A stretch of DNA of 64,000 nt from Bradyrhizobium_A sp052115025 (GTDB lineage Bacteria > Pseudomonadota > Alphaproteobacteria > Rhizobiales > Xanthobacteraceae): the NCBI RefSeq assembly GCF_052115025.1, contig NZ_JBFRFW010000013.1, forward strand, positions 286,423 to 350,422, in the 5' to 3' direction. Position 1 is the stretch's first letter. Each line of letters starts with the position of its first letter. Positions 43,491 to 51,708 of the stretch are shown in pieces. The translations under genes were made by a program, and so were the position numbers. The notes beneath the pieces are model-generated. The model saw only the letters and a list, made by a program, of their open reading frames with translations, searched no databases and was not told the DNA's origin.

Positions 43491-44291
43491 ATGACATCAC
43501 GCGATATCGCCATCACGGTCGACGACGCCGTCGCCTGCCTGACGCTGGACCGGCCGCACAAACGTAACGCCATCCGCGATGAGACCATCGAGGCGCTCGG
43601 CAGCTTCTTCGCCGCGCCGCCGGAAGGCGTGCGGGCGGTCGTGCTGCGAGCCGCCGGCGACAACTTCTCCGCCGGGCTCGACCTCGGCGAGCATCGCGAG
43701 CGCGATGCGGCGGAGGTGATGTATCATTCGCAGATGTGGCATCGCGTGCTGAACGCGGTGCAGTTCAGCGGGCTGCCGGTGGTGGCGGTGCTCAAGGGCG
43801 CGGTGATCGGCGGCGGACTGGAGATCGCCTCGGCCTGCCACGTGCGCGTCGCCGAGCAGACCGCCTACTATGCGCTGCCCGAGGCCGTGCGTGGCATCTA
43901 TGTCGGCGGCGGCGCATCGGTGCGGGTGGCGCGGCTGATCGGCCAGGGCCGCATGATCGAGATGATGCTGACCGGGCGCATTCATGACGCGCAGATCGGC
44001 CAGCAGCTCGGCATCTCGCACTATCTGGTCGGGCCCGGCGAGGGCGAGGCGCTGGGGCTGTCGCTGGCCAAGCAGATCGCCGCCAATGCGCCGCTGTCGA
44101 ACTACGCCATCCTCAATGCCATCCCCCGCATCTCGGACATGGGCGCCAACGACGGCTTCTTCGTCGAATCGCTGATGGCCGCGGTGGTGCAGACCGGCGA
44201 GGACGCGCGCCGGCGGCTCGGCGATTTCCTCGAAAAGCGCGCGGTGACGATCAAGCCGCGGCAGGCGCAGGATCTTCACGCCGAATCCTGA
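43491..44291 (+). CDS. Enoyl-CoA hydratase/isomerase (crotonase) family
   Basis: A 266-residue crotonase-fold enzyme with 'RPHKRNAIRDETIEALGSFF', oxyanion-hole 'GDNFSAGLDLGEH' and 'VVAVLKGAVIGGGLEIASACHVRVAEQTAYYALPEAVRGIYVGGGASVRVARLIG' (in parts). It would hydrate or retro-aldol cleave the pathway's enoyl-CoA. It is under MarR1 and ends in a strong terminator. Confidence 0.92.
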   Translation: MTSRDIAITVDDAVACLTLDRPHKRNAIRDETIEALGSFFAAPPEGVRAVVLRAAGDNFSAGLDLGEHRERDAAEVMYHSQMWHRVLNAVQFSGLPVVAVLKGAVIGGGLEIASACHVRVAEQTAYYALPEAVRGIYVGGGASVRVARLIGQGRMIEMMLTGRIHDAQIGQQLGISHYLVGPGEGEALGLSLAKQIAANAPLSNYAILNAIPRISDMGANDGFFVESLMAAVVQTGEDARRRLGDFLEKRAVTIKPRQAQDLHAES

Positions 44292-44338
44292 CCGTTGCGC
44301 GGCGACGACCGGCCGCTGCCTGCGTTGCTGCAGACCCC

Positions 44339-44370
44339 AAAGCCCCCGCGCCACCGGCCGCGGGGGCTTT
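44339..44370 (+). terminator. Strong hairpin terminator
   Basis: A 12-bp stem AAAGCCCCCGCG/CGCGGGGGCTTT with an 8-base loop after the crotonase gene. It separates MarR1's transcript from the Rieske operon. Confidence 0.88.
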
Positions 44371-44413
44371 GTCGTTTCAACCGCATGGTGATCGGCGCCG
44401 GAAACGTCTCCTA

Positions 44414-44440
44414 AAATTAGCATTGTTTAGAAGCTAATTT
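44414..44440. promoter_or_regulatory. MarR2-type operator, site A (Rieske oxygenase gene)
   Basis: AAATTAGC and GCTAATTT flank an 11-base spacer (perfect 8-11-8 palindrome), 48 bases before the Rieske oxygenase ATG. TTGTTT and TACGAT overlap it as a possible promoter. Confidence 0.75.
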
Positions 44441-44487
44441 GTGGTACGATTTCTCCCAACGACAAGAATATCCACGAGGAGGAAACC

Positions 44488-45537
44488 ATGTTTCTCTACA
44501 ACGCCTGGTACGTCGCGGCCTGGAGCAAGGATATCGGTTCGGCGCCGCTCGGGCGCACGCTGCTCAACGAGCCGGTGGTGCTCTATCGCACCGCGGACGG
44601 TGCGGTCGCAGCGCTCGAGGACCGCTGCTGCCATCGCGGCATGCCGCTGTCGTGCGGCGCGGTGTTCGGCAACAACATCCGCTGCGAATATCATGGCATG
44701 GTGTTCGATCCCGCCGGCGGCTGCGTCGAGATCCCGGGGCAGGCGATCATTCCGCGCAGCGCCAGGGTCCGCAGCTTTCCGGTGACCGAGTGCGACGATC
44801 TCGTCTGGATCTGGATGGGCGAGCCGAGCCTCGCGGACCCCGCGAAAATTCCGCGCTATCCCTGGCACAAGATGTGGCCCTACAAGAGCAAGACCGAGCG
44901 GATCGAGTGCAACTATCTGCTGCTGTCGGACAACCTGCTCGACCAGACCCACGGCGCCTACGTCCACAAATCGACGCTCGCCAGCAATGTCGACGCCTAC
45001 GAGCGCGCCGAGATGACCATCAACTCGACGCCGGACGGCGTGAAGTTCATCCGCTGGATGCTGAACTGCGTGCCGCCGAGCATTTACCACCGCGCCGTGC
45101 CGTTCAAGGGCCGGGTCGATCGCTGGGGCGAGTTCGAGTATGTCGCGCCGTCCTGCATCATGCAGTTCACCGGCGCGCGCGATATCGGCGAGGGCGCCTA
45201 TGAGAACGATGCGCGCGACGGCGGTTTCGGCCTGCGGATCTTCTATGGCATCACCCCGGAAACCGAGCATACCAGCTGGTTCATGTGGTCGACCGCCAAC
45301 AGCTATCGCCAGGACGATCCGCAGGCGACGCAAGAGCTGTTCGAGGAGATCGAGCACGCCTTCAAGGAGGACGAGGACGTGCTGGTGGCGCAGTACGCCA
45401 TGCTGCGCCGGCTCGGCGACCGGCCGCTGATCAACATCGCCTCGGATGGTGCGCGGGTCCAGGCGCGGCGGGCGCTCGAACGCAAGATCGCGGAAGAGCG
45501 CGGCATCCCGCGTGAAGACGTGGTGACGCTGGTCTGA
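44488..45537 (+). CDS. Rieske aromatic oxygenase (vanillate-demethylase-like alpha subunit)
   Basis: A 349-residue protein with the Rieske [2Fe-2S] ligands C47-x-H49 in 'DRCCHRGMPLSCG' and C66-x-x-H69 in 'RCEYHGM', then the mononuclear iron site in 'LLLSDNLLDQTHGAYVH'. Closest in pattern to O-demethylase-type oxygenases, including VanA. No matching ferredoxin reductase is encoded here, so electrons come from elsewhere. GAGGAGG precedes the ATG. It is the first gene after site A. Confidence 0.9.
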   Translation: MFLYNAWYVAAWSKDIGSAPLGRTLLNEPVVLYRTADGAVAALEDRCCHRGMPLSCGAVFGNNIRCEYHGMVFDPAGGCVEIPGQAIIPRSARVRSFPVTECDDLVWIWMGEPSLADPAKIPRYPWHKMWPYKSKTERIECNYLLLSDNLLDQTHGAYVHKSTLASNVDAYERAEMTINSTPDGVKFIRWMLNCVPPSIYHRAVPFKGRVDRWGEFEYVAPSCIMQFTGARDIGEGAYENDARDGGFGLRIFYGITPETEHTSWFMWSTANSYRQDDPQATQELFEEIEHAFKEDEDVLVAQYAMLRRLGDRPLINIASDGARVQARRALERKIAEERGIPREDVVTLV

Positions 45538-45594
45538 GGACCGGCGTTTCGTTCGATCCTAAGTGTCAGCAGCTCAGAGTGGAGGCCTATCGTC

Positions 45595-46800
45595 ATGATC
45601 ACGTTCATGAAGGTCGCGGGTGTCTTCGTGATGTTGGGATGGCTCGTCGCGGGCGAGGCCGCGGCGGGGGATCAGCCCGGCGTCAGTGATGCGGAAATCC
45701 TGATCGGCCAGACCAATCCTTACAGTGGCCCGCTGTCGGCCTACAGCACCCAGGGGCGGGCGCAGGCCGCCTTCTACCGGATGGTCAACGACCAGGGCGG
45801 CGTCAACGGCCGCAAGATCAAGCTGCTGTCGCTCGACGATGCCTATTCGCCGCCGAAGACGGTCGAGCAGCATCGTCGTCTGGTGGAGAGCGACGAGGTG
45901 CTCGGCATCGTCGGCACCATGGGAACGCCGACCAACTCGGCGGTCGTGAAGTACCTCAACGCCAGATCCGTGCCTCACATCTTCCTGGCGAGCGGCGCCT
46001 CGAAGTGGGGGGACTATAAGAGCTACCCCTGGACCATCGGGTGGTATCCGACCTACCGCTCGGAGGGGCAGATCTACGGCAGCTACATCCGCGACAACAT
46101 GCGCGATGCGAAGGTCGCCATCCTCGCCCAGAACGACGATTATGGCCGCGACTTCGTCGCCGGCTTCAAGGCCGGGCTCGGCGAGGCGGCGGACAAGCTG
46201 ATCGTCAAGGAGCTGAGCTACGAAGTCTCCGAGCCGACCGTCGATTCCCAGGTCATCACGCTGAAGGCGTCGGGCGCCAACGTGCTGTTCAGCGCGTCCA
46301 CCGCGAAGGCGGCGGCGCAGGCGATCAAGAAGGCGGCCGAGCTCGACTGGCATCCGACGCATTTCCTGGTGCAGAACGCCAATTCGATCGCCACCGTGCT
46401 GACGCCGGCGGGGCTCGACAACTCCGTCGGCATCATCTCTACGGCCTACCTCAAGGACCCCGTCGATCCGCAGTTCGCGGCCGATGCCGGCATGGCCTGG
46501 TACCGCGACTTCATGAAACGGTATTATCCGGAGGGCGATGTCAACGATCCGCAGAACGAGATCGCCGTGTCGATCGCCGCGACCTTCGTGCAGGTCCTCA
46601 AGCAGTGCGGCAACGACCTGACGCGGGAGAATCTGATGCGCCAGGCCAGCAACCTCAAGGACCTGGAACTGCCGCTGCTGCTGCCCGGCATCAAGCTCAA
46701 CACCGGCGCGGCGGATCACTATCCGATCGAGCAGCTGCAACTGGTGAAGTTCGACGGCAAGACCTGGGGCCGCTTCGGTGCGGTGCTGAGCAGCCACTGA
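45595..46800 (+). CDS. ABC solute-binding protein, orphan 2
   Basis: A 401-residue periplasmic HAAT-family protein; signal peptide to GEAAA (about residue 22), then 'IGQTNPYSGPLSAYSTQGRAQAAFYRMVNDQGG' and 'GTMGTPTNSAVVKYLNARSVPHIFLASGASKW'. It lies in the Rieske operon, 57 bases downstream, and probably delivers the aromatic substrate. Again no permease or ATPase is adjacent. Its sequence is distinct from orphan 1. Confidence 0.9.
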   Translation: MITFMKVAGVFVMLGWLVAGEAAAGDQPGVSDAEILIGQTNPYSGPLSAYSTQGRAQAAFYRMVNDQGGVNGRKIKLLSLDDAYSPPKTVEQHRRLVESDEVLGIVGTMGTPTNSAVVKYLNARSVPHIFLASGASKWGDYKSYPWTIGWYPTYRSEGQIYGSYIRDNMRDAKVAILAQNDDYGRDFVAGFKAGLGEAADKLIVKELSYEVSEPTVDSQVITLKASGANVLFSASTAKAAAQAIKKAAELDWHPTHFLVQNANSIATVLTPAGLDNSVGIISTAYLKDPVDPQFAADAGMAWYRDFMKRYYPEGDVNDPQNEIAVSIAATFVQVLKQCGNDLTRENLMRQASNLKDLELPLLLPGIKLNTGAADHYPIEQLQLVKFDGKTWGRFGAVLSSH

Positions 46801-46860
46801 CCGCGCTGTCCGCCGCCGCCCGGCACGGTCCGGGCGGCGCAGCCAGCGGGAGAAGGCTTG

Positions 46861-46891
46861 CAAATATAGCGGTTTTTGTTAGCTAGTTTTG
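46861..46891. promoter_or_regulatory. MarR2-type operator, site B (marR2 itself)
   Basis: CAAATATAGC and GCTAGTTTTG are separated by exactly 11 bases and match each other as inverted arms at eight of ten positions. The core is TAGC-N11-GCTA, as in sites A and C. It lies before marR2, suggesting autoregulation. Confidence 0.6.
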
Positions 46892-47016
46892 CGAAACCCA
46901 GCCGGATCTCGCTGGTCGCTATCGCGGGTGCGGTGTATGCATCCACTGGATAACAACAGGGGAAGATGCGCCGATTCTCTTCCCGCTGATTGCTTCGTAT
47001 CTCGGGAAACCAGCCG

Positions 47017-47712
47017 ATGTCCGCCAAGAAGAGCCGATCGTCCACCCCGCGAAGCGAGGCGGAGCAGAGCCCCCTGAAGCAGAAGGCGCTGCCGTTGCCG
47101 GCCCCGGCAGGGCGACCGCGGACAGTGCCGCTGACGGTGTCGCGGCCGGAATTGCTGGTGCAGGGATCCGACCGTGCGTTCCGCAGCCTGGTGCATGGCC
47201 TGTTCGGCTTCTTTGCCCGCCACGAGGCCGTCCGCGCCGGTCATGGCGCCCGCATCGGTCTCGTCGGGATTGAATACACGGTGCTGATCTCGATCGGGCA
47301 CCTGTCCGCCGAGGAGGGCCAGGTCAGCGTCAATCGTCTCGCCGAGCACCTCTATCTGAGCGGCGCCTTCGTCACGACGCTGACCAACCAGCTGCTGAAG
47401 CGCGGCCTCATCCACAAGACGCCGGATCCGAGCGACCGGCGGCGGGTGCTGCTCGAGATCTCGCAGGAAGGCTGGGCGCGCCTCGCCGAGCTCGCGCCGG
47501 TGCAACGCAAGGTCAACGACGTGCAGTTCGATTGCCTCAGCGCCGCCGAATTCCAGCAGCTGCTCAGCATGGTCAACCGCCTGATCGAGAGCAGCAACCG
47601 CGCCTTGAGCCTGCAGGCCTATTACGCCGGCGGCGGCGAGGGGGCGATGCCGACCGACGAGCGCCCGATGAAGCGCGGCAGCAAGCAGTCGCGCCGGCTC
47701 AGCGCGCAATAG
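47017..47712 (+). CDS. MarR-family regulator 2
   Basis: A 231-residue protein with a basic, Pro-rich N-terminus and a winged helix at about residues 100-165 ('GHLSAEEGQVSVNRLAEHLYLSGAFVTTLTNQLLKRGLIHKTPDPSDRRRVLLEIS', in parts). The tail is Lys/Arg/Ser-rich. Matching TAGC-N11-GCTA palindromes lie upstream of itself and of the operons on both sides, so it is the likely regulator of the Rieske and hydroxylase units. Confidence 0.87.
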   Translation: MSAKKSRSSTPRSEAEQSPLKQKALPLPAPAGRPRTVPLTVSRPELLVQGSDRAFRSLVHGLFGFFARHEAVRAGHGARIGLVGIEYTVLISIGHLSAEEGQVSVNRLAEHLYLSGAFVTTLTNQLLKRGLIHKTPDPSDRRRVLLEISQEGWARLAELAPVQRKVNDVQFDCLSAAEFQQLLSMVNRLIESSNRALSLQAYYAGGGEGAMPTDERPMKRGSKQSRRLSAQ

Positions 47713-47747
47713 TCCGCCGGCGGCGCTCTCCCCGAGGCAGATGCGTC

Positions 47748-47776
47748 TTGCATTAGCTTCGAAAATTAGCTAATAA
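47748..47776 (+). promoter_or_regulatory. Promoter and MarR2-type operator, site C (hydroxylase operon)
   Basis: TTGCAT and TAATAA are 17 bases apart, a good sigma-70 promoter. Embedded is ATTAGC (47752-47757), 11 bases, then GCTAAT (47769-47774), the same spacing as site A. A repressor here would cover the -35 to -10 region. Confidence 0.78.
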
Positions 47777-47804
47777 AGCTTATTGATTTAGGGAGGAGCG
47801 AGAC

Positions 47805-48377
47805 ATGCATATCCGCAAGATCATCACCGTCGTCGACGAGGCGCGCTCGGAGGCGGGCATCGCGGCGGCGACGCCGCTGCGCAAGGTCGCGGCTGTCGCG
47901 ATCGTCGGCAATCCGTTTGCCGGTCGCTATCAGGACGATCTGTCCAGTCTGGTCACGGCGAGCGCGGCGCTCGGCGAGGAGATCTCGACGATCGCGCGGG
48001 CGGCGCTGGGACCGTATCCGGTCGAGAGCTATGGCAAGGGCGCGGTCATCGGGCTGTCCGGAGAGCAGGAGCACGGCGTGGCGCTGCTCACCACGGTGTT
48101 CGGCAACGTCATCCGCGCCACCGCCGGCGGCGGCAAGGCGTGGGTTTCGTCGCTGACCAAGCGTGCGGCGCCGGGCGCTGCGATCGACGTGCCGCTCGCG
48201 CACAAGGATGCGCTGTACGTGCGCTCCCACTATGACGGCATCACCATCGCGCTGCCGGACGCGCCGCTGCCGGACGAGATCGCGATCATCTGCGCCTATG
48301 CCAACCGTGGCCGCCTCAACCACCGCGTCGGCGGGCTGGCGAGCCATGAGATCAAGGGCGAGGACGGCCTCGTCTGA
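47805..48377 (+). CDS. DUF1185 'amino acid synthesis' family protein
   Basis: The 190-residue protein ('HIRKIITVVDEARSEAGIAAATPLRKVAAVAIVGNPFAGRYQDDLSSLV', in parts; 'GLSGEQEHGVALLTTVFGNVIRATAGGGKAW') is a member of PF06684. The name is historic, and I know of no clear reaction for it in most bacteria. GGGAGGAG precedes the ATG. It heads the operon with the flavin monooxygenase and amidohydrolase, so a role in ring cleavage product handling is plausible. Confidence 0.85.
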   Translation: MHIRKIITVVDEARSEAGIAAATPLRKVAAVAIVGNPFAGRYQDDLSSLVTASAALGEEISTIARAALGPYPVESYGKGAVIGLSGEQEHGVALLTTVFGNVIRATAGGGKAWVSSLTKRAAPGAAIDVPLAHKDALYVRSHYDGITIALPDAPLPDEIAIICAYANRGRLNHRVGGLASHEIKGEDGLV

Positions 48378-48405
48378 GCACGACACATCATCGGGAGGAA
48401 ACATC

Positions 48406-49884
48406 ATGGCCATCAGCAAGAATGGTGCCGAGCACCTCGCGTCCCTGCGTGACGGGCGCGCAGTTTTCATCGACGGCGAGCGCGTCGCGGACGTCACGAC
48501 GCACCACGCCTATCGCAACGCGGTGGCGTCCGCCGCGAGCCTCTACGACTTCCAGTCCGCGCCGGAGAATCTCGAGCTGATGACGTTCGCGCCGGACGGC
48601 GGCAACCGCCGCGTCAGCCGCGCCTGGCAAATTCCGCGCTCGCACGCCGAGATGGTCAACCGCCGCAAGGCGCTCACCGCCTGGGCGGAATGCAGCTACG
48701 GCTTCATGGGGCGCTCGCCGGACCACCTGGCGTCGGCACTGGTCGGCCAGCGCATGCGGCTCGACGTGTTCGAGCGCGGCGGCGCGGCGCGGGCCAAGGC
48801 ATTCGCGGATTACTTCGACTATGCCAGCACCAACGACCTGTTCATGACCTACGTCATCATCAATCCGCAGGCCAATCGCTCCAAGGACTGGGGCGACCAG
48901 GACGAAGACCTGGTGGCGCGGATCGTCGACGAGGACTCGACCGGTGTCACCATCCGCGGCGCCAAGATGATGGGCACCAGCTCGATCATGGCCAACGAGA
49001 TCTTCGTCGCCAACCTGCAGCCGCTCAAGGCCACGGAGGAGCCGTTGGCGTTCAGCTGCGCGCTGGAGATGAATGCGAGGGGGCTGCAGGTGCTGTCGCG
49101 CAAGTCCTACGAGGCGGCAGCCGTGTCGGTCTACGACAACCCGGTGTCGTCGCGCTATGACGAGAACGACGCGGTGATCTATTTCGACGACGTCAAGGTG
49201 CCGTGGGAGCGGATGTTCGTCCATCGCAACGTCGATCTCTGCCGCGCCCAGTTCCACGACACGCCCGGGCATGTGTTCCAGAACTATCAGTCGCAGATCC
49301 GCCTGGTGGTGAAGCTCAAATTCCTGGTCGGGCTGGCGCATCAGCTCACCGAGGCGATCGGCACGGCGGCGATGCCGCAGGTCCGCGAGCAGCTCGGACG
49401 TCTCGCCGCCGATGTCGGCATGGTCGAAGCCATGCTGCACGGCATGGAGGCGGCGGGCGAGTTCTGCGGCGAGTACTGGGTGCCGAACCGTCACCATCTC
49501 TATTCGGCGCAGGTCGTGACCCAGGACCTCTACCCCCGGATGATCAACAAGATCCGCGAACTGGCCGGCGGCGCCTTCATCATGCTGCCGTCGTCGTATC
49601 GCGACTTCGCCAACGAGACGCTGGCGCCGCTGATCCACAAGACCCAGCGCTCCGCCGCGCTCGAACCCGAGCAGAAGGTGCGCTTCCTGAAGGCGGCATG
49701 GGACGCGATCGGCTCTGAGTTCGGCTCGCGTCATACCCAGTACGAGATGTTCTACGCCGGTGCGCAGTTCGTCACCGCTGGACACAGCTACCGCACCTTC
49801 GGCTGGGACAGCGCCGCCGCGCTGGTGCGCCATCTCATGGCGAGCGTGTCGCTCGACGCCCCCCAGGGCGCCGTTCGGCAGTAA
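48406..49884 (+). CDS. 4-hydroxyphenylacetate 3-monooxygenase-type flavin oxygenase (HpaB-like)
   Basis: The 492-residue protein has the HpaB/PvcC layout: 'VTTHHAYRNAVASAASLYDFQ', 'FADYFDYASTNDLFMTYVIINPQANRSKDW', 'GAKMMGTSSIMANEIFV', 'VPWERMFVHRNVDLCRAQF' and 'ELAGGAFIMLPSS'. Such enzymes use reduced FADH2 to hydroxylate phenols. The flavin reductase downstream (51140) is the probable partner. GGGAGGAA precedes the ATG. The exact substrate cannot be told. Confidence 0.9.
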   Translation: MAISKNGAEHLASLRDGRAVFIDGERVADVTTHHAYRNAVASAASLYDFQSAPENLELMTFAPDGGNRRVSRAWQIPRSHAEMVNRRKALTAWAECSYGFMGRSPDHLASALVGQRMRLDVFERGGAARAKAFADYFDYASTNDLFMTYVIINPQANRSKDWGDQDEDLVARIVDEDSTGVTIRGAKMMGTSSIMANEIFVANLQPLKATEEPLAFSCALEMNARGLQVLSRKSYEAAAVSVYDNPVSSRYDENDAVIYFDDVKVPWERMFVHRNVDLCRAQFHDTPGHVFQNYQSQIRLVVKLKFLVGLAHQLTEAIGTAAMPQVREQLGRLAADVGMVEAMLHGMEAAGEFCGEYWVPNRHHLYSAQVVTQDLYPRMINKIRELAGGAFIMLPSSYRDFANETLAPLIHKTQRSAALEPEQKVRFLKAAWDAIGSEFGSRHTQYEMFYAGAQFVTAGHSYRTFGWDSAAALVRHLMASVSLDAPQGAVRQ

Positions 49885-49916
49885 CGCGGTTCACCAGGAT
49901 AGGGAGGAGGCTTGTC

Positions 49917-51113
49917 ATGCGAGTCGCGATCGTCAACATCGGCGCCATCGTCTCCGGCGACTGGCGCCATCCCCTGATCGCCGGGGATACCGTGATCTGC
50001 GAGAGCGGCCTGATCGCCGCGGTGGGGACGGCGTCCCCCGCCGCGGTCGAGGCGGCCGATGTGGTGATCGATGCCGGCGGCACCACGCTGATGCCGGGGC
50101 TGATCGATTCCCACGTCCACATCACGTTCGGCGACTATACCCCGCGCCAGCAGACCGTGGGCTATCTCGACAGCTACGTCCATGGCGGCACCACCACCGC
50201 GATCTCCGCGTCGGAAGTCCACGTTCCCGGGCGGCCGAAGGACGTCGACGGCGTCAAGGCGCTCGCGGTCGCGGCGCACAAGTGCTTCGAGACCTACCGT
50301 CCCGGCGGCATGCGGGTGCATGCCGGCTCGGTCATTCTCGAGCCTGGCCTGACGGAGGCCGACTTCGCCGACCTCAGGCGCCAGGGGGTGTGGTTGGCCA
50401 AGGCCGGCTTCGGCGCGATGAAGACCGCCTACGATTATGTGCCGCTGGTCGCCGCCGCGCGCGCGGCGGGCATGATCACCACCGTCCATACCGGCGGCTC
50501 GTCGATCCCGGGCTCGGGCGCGGTGACCGGCGATCATCTGCTGGCGATGAACCCGCACGTCTCCTTCCATGTCAATGGCGGCCCGACCGCGATGAAGGAT
50601 GCGGATTTCGAGCGCCTGGTGCGCGACAGCGCCATCGCGCTGCAGCTGTGCACCGCCGGCAACTTGCGCACCGCGCTGCTGACCGCATCGCTCGCCATGA
50701 GCCATGACGCGTTCGACCGGCTGCTGATCGCCACCGATACGCCCACCGGCAGCGGCATCATGCCGCTCGGCATGCTCTACACCATCTCGCATCTGGCGAG
50801 CCTCGGCCGGGTGGCGCCGGAGCTCGCCATCGCCGCCGCGACCGGCAACAACGCGCAGGTCTACGGCCTCAATGCCGGCCGCATCGCGGTCGGCCGCGAC
50901 GCCGACCTCGTGCTGATCGACGCGCCGGACGGCGGCTCGCAGGCGACCGCGCTCGCCGCCATCGCCAACGGCGACATCGCCGCGATCGGGGCGGTGGTGA
51001 CGGCCGGCGAGCCGCGCTTCGTCGGCCGCAGCCGCAACAGTCCGGCGACGACGCGCAGCGTCAAGGTCGCGCACTGCCGTGTGCCGATGTCGTACGGCGC
51101 AGCGCGACACTGA
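49917..51113 (+). CDS. Amidohydrolase (enamidase-like)
   Basis: A 398-residue TIM-barrel metal hydrolase: 'LMPGLIDSHVHITFGDYTP' (HxH), 'VHAGSVILEPGL', Lys in 'WLAKAGFGAMKTAYDY', 'TTVHTGGSSIPG', 'HVSFHVNGGPTAM' and Asp in 'LLIATDTPTGSG'. The pattern resembles enamidase of nicotinate degradation. It would cleave a cyclic amide or enamine, suggesting a nitrogen-containing ring compound as the substrate. It is in the same operon as the hydroxylase. Confidence 0.83.
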   Translation: MRVAIVNIGAIVSGDWRHPLIAGDTVICESGLIAAVGTASPAAVEAADVVIDAGGTTLMPGLIDSHVHITFGDYTPRQQTVGYLDSYVHGGTTTAISASEVHVPGRPKDVDGVKALAVAAHKCFETYRPGGMRVHAGSVILEPGLTEADFADLRRQGVWLAKAGFGAMKTAYDYVPLVAAARAAGMITTVHTGGSSIPGSGAVTGDHLLAMNPHVSFHVNGGPTAMKDADFERLVRDSAIALQLCTAGNLRTALLTASLAMSHDAFDRLLIATDTPTGSGIMPLGMLYTISHLASLGRVAPELAIAAATGNNAQVYGLNAGRIAVGRDADLVLIDAPDGGSQATALAAIANGDIAAIGAVVTAGEPRFVGRSRNSPATTRSVKVAHCRVPMSYGAARH

Positions 51114-51139
51114 CTTCAAGGCGACCTTCGGAGGATGCG

Positions 51140-51697
51140 ATGACCACGATCGAGCAGGACACCGGTTTTACGGCCCGCGCGTTCCGCGATGCGCTCGGTC
51201 TGTTCGCCTCCGGCGTCGTGGTGGTGACCAGCACGACGCCGGAGGGCGAGCGGCTCGGCATGACCGTGTCCTCGTTCAATTCGGTGTCGCTGGAGCCGCC
51301 GCTGGTGCTGTTCAGTGTCGGCCGCGGCGCCCATGCCTTCGCTGCGTGGCAGGCAGCGGAGACTTTCGCCATCAACGTGCTGGCCGAGGAGCAGAGCACG
51401 ATCTCAACTCGCTTTGCCCGCGCGCTGACCGACAAATGGGCGGGCTTCAGGGCCGGGCAGGATGTCAACGGTTGCCCGGTTCTGCCGGGAACGCTGGTGC
51501 TGCTGAGCTGCACGACCCATGCGCGCCACGACGGCGGCGATCACCTCATCATCGTCGGCCGGGTCGATGCGCTGCGCCAGGTCGGCCGCCATGCCGCGCG
51601 CCCGCTGGTGTTCTTTGGCGGGCAGTACCGCCGCCTCGATGCCGACCATGCCATCGAGGCGCCGTTCGACGCGCGGGACTGGAGCCACGGCTGGTAG
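51140..51697 (+). CDS. Flavin reductase (HpaC-like)
   Basis: A 185-residue split-barrel flavin reductase: 'FRDALGLFASGVVVVTSTTPEGERLGMTVSSFNSVSLEPPLVLFSVGRGAHAF' (in parts) and 'FAINVLAEEQSTIS'. It reduces FMN or FAD with NAD(P)H for the HpaB-like oxygenase. GGAGG precedes the ATG. Last gene of the operon, convergent with the MATE exporter. Confidence 0.92.
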   Translation: MTTIEQDTGFTARAFRDALGLFASGVVVVTSTTPEGERLGMTVSSFNSVSLEPPLVLFSVGRGAHAFAAWQAAETFAINVLAEEQSTISTRFARALTDKWAGFRAGQDVNGCPVLPGTLVLLSCTTHARHDGGDHLIIVGRVDALRQVGRHAARPLVFFGGQYRRLDADHAIEAPFDARDWSHGW

Positions 51698-51708
51698 TCG
51701 ACGGCTGG

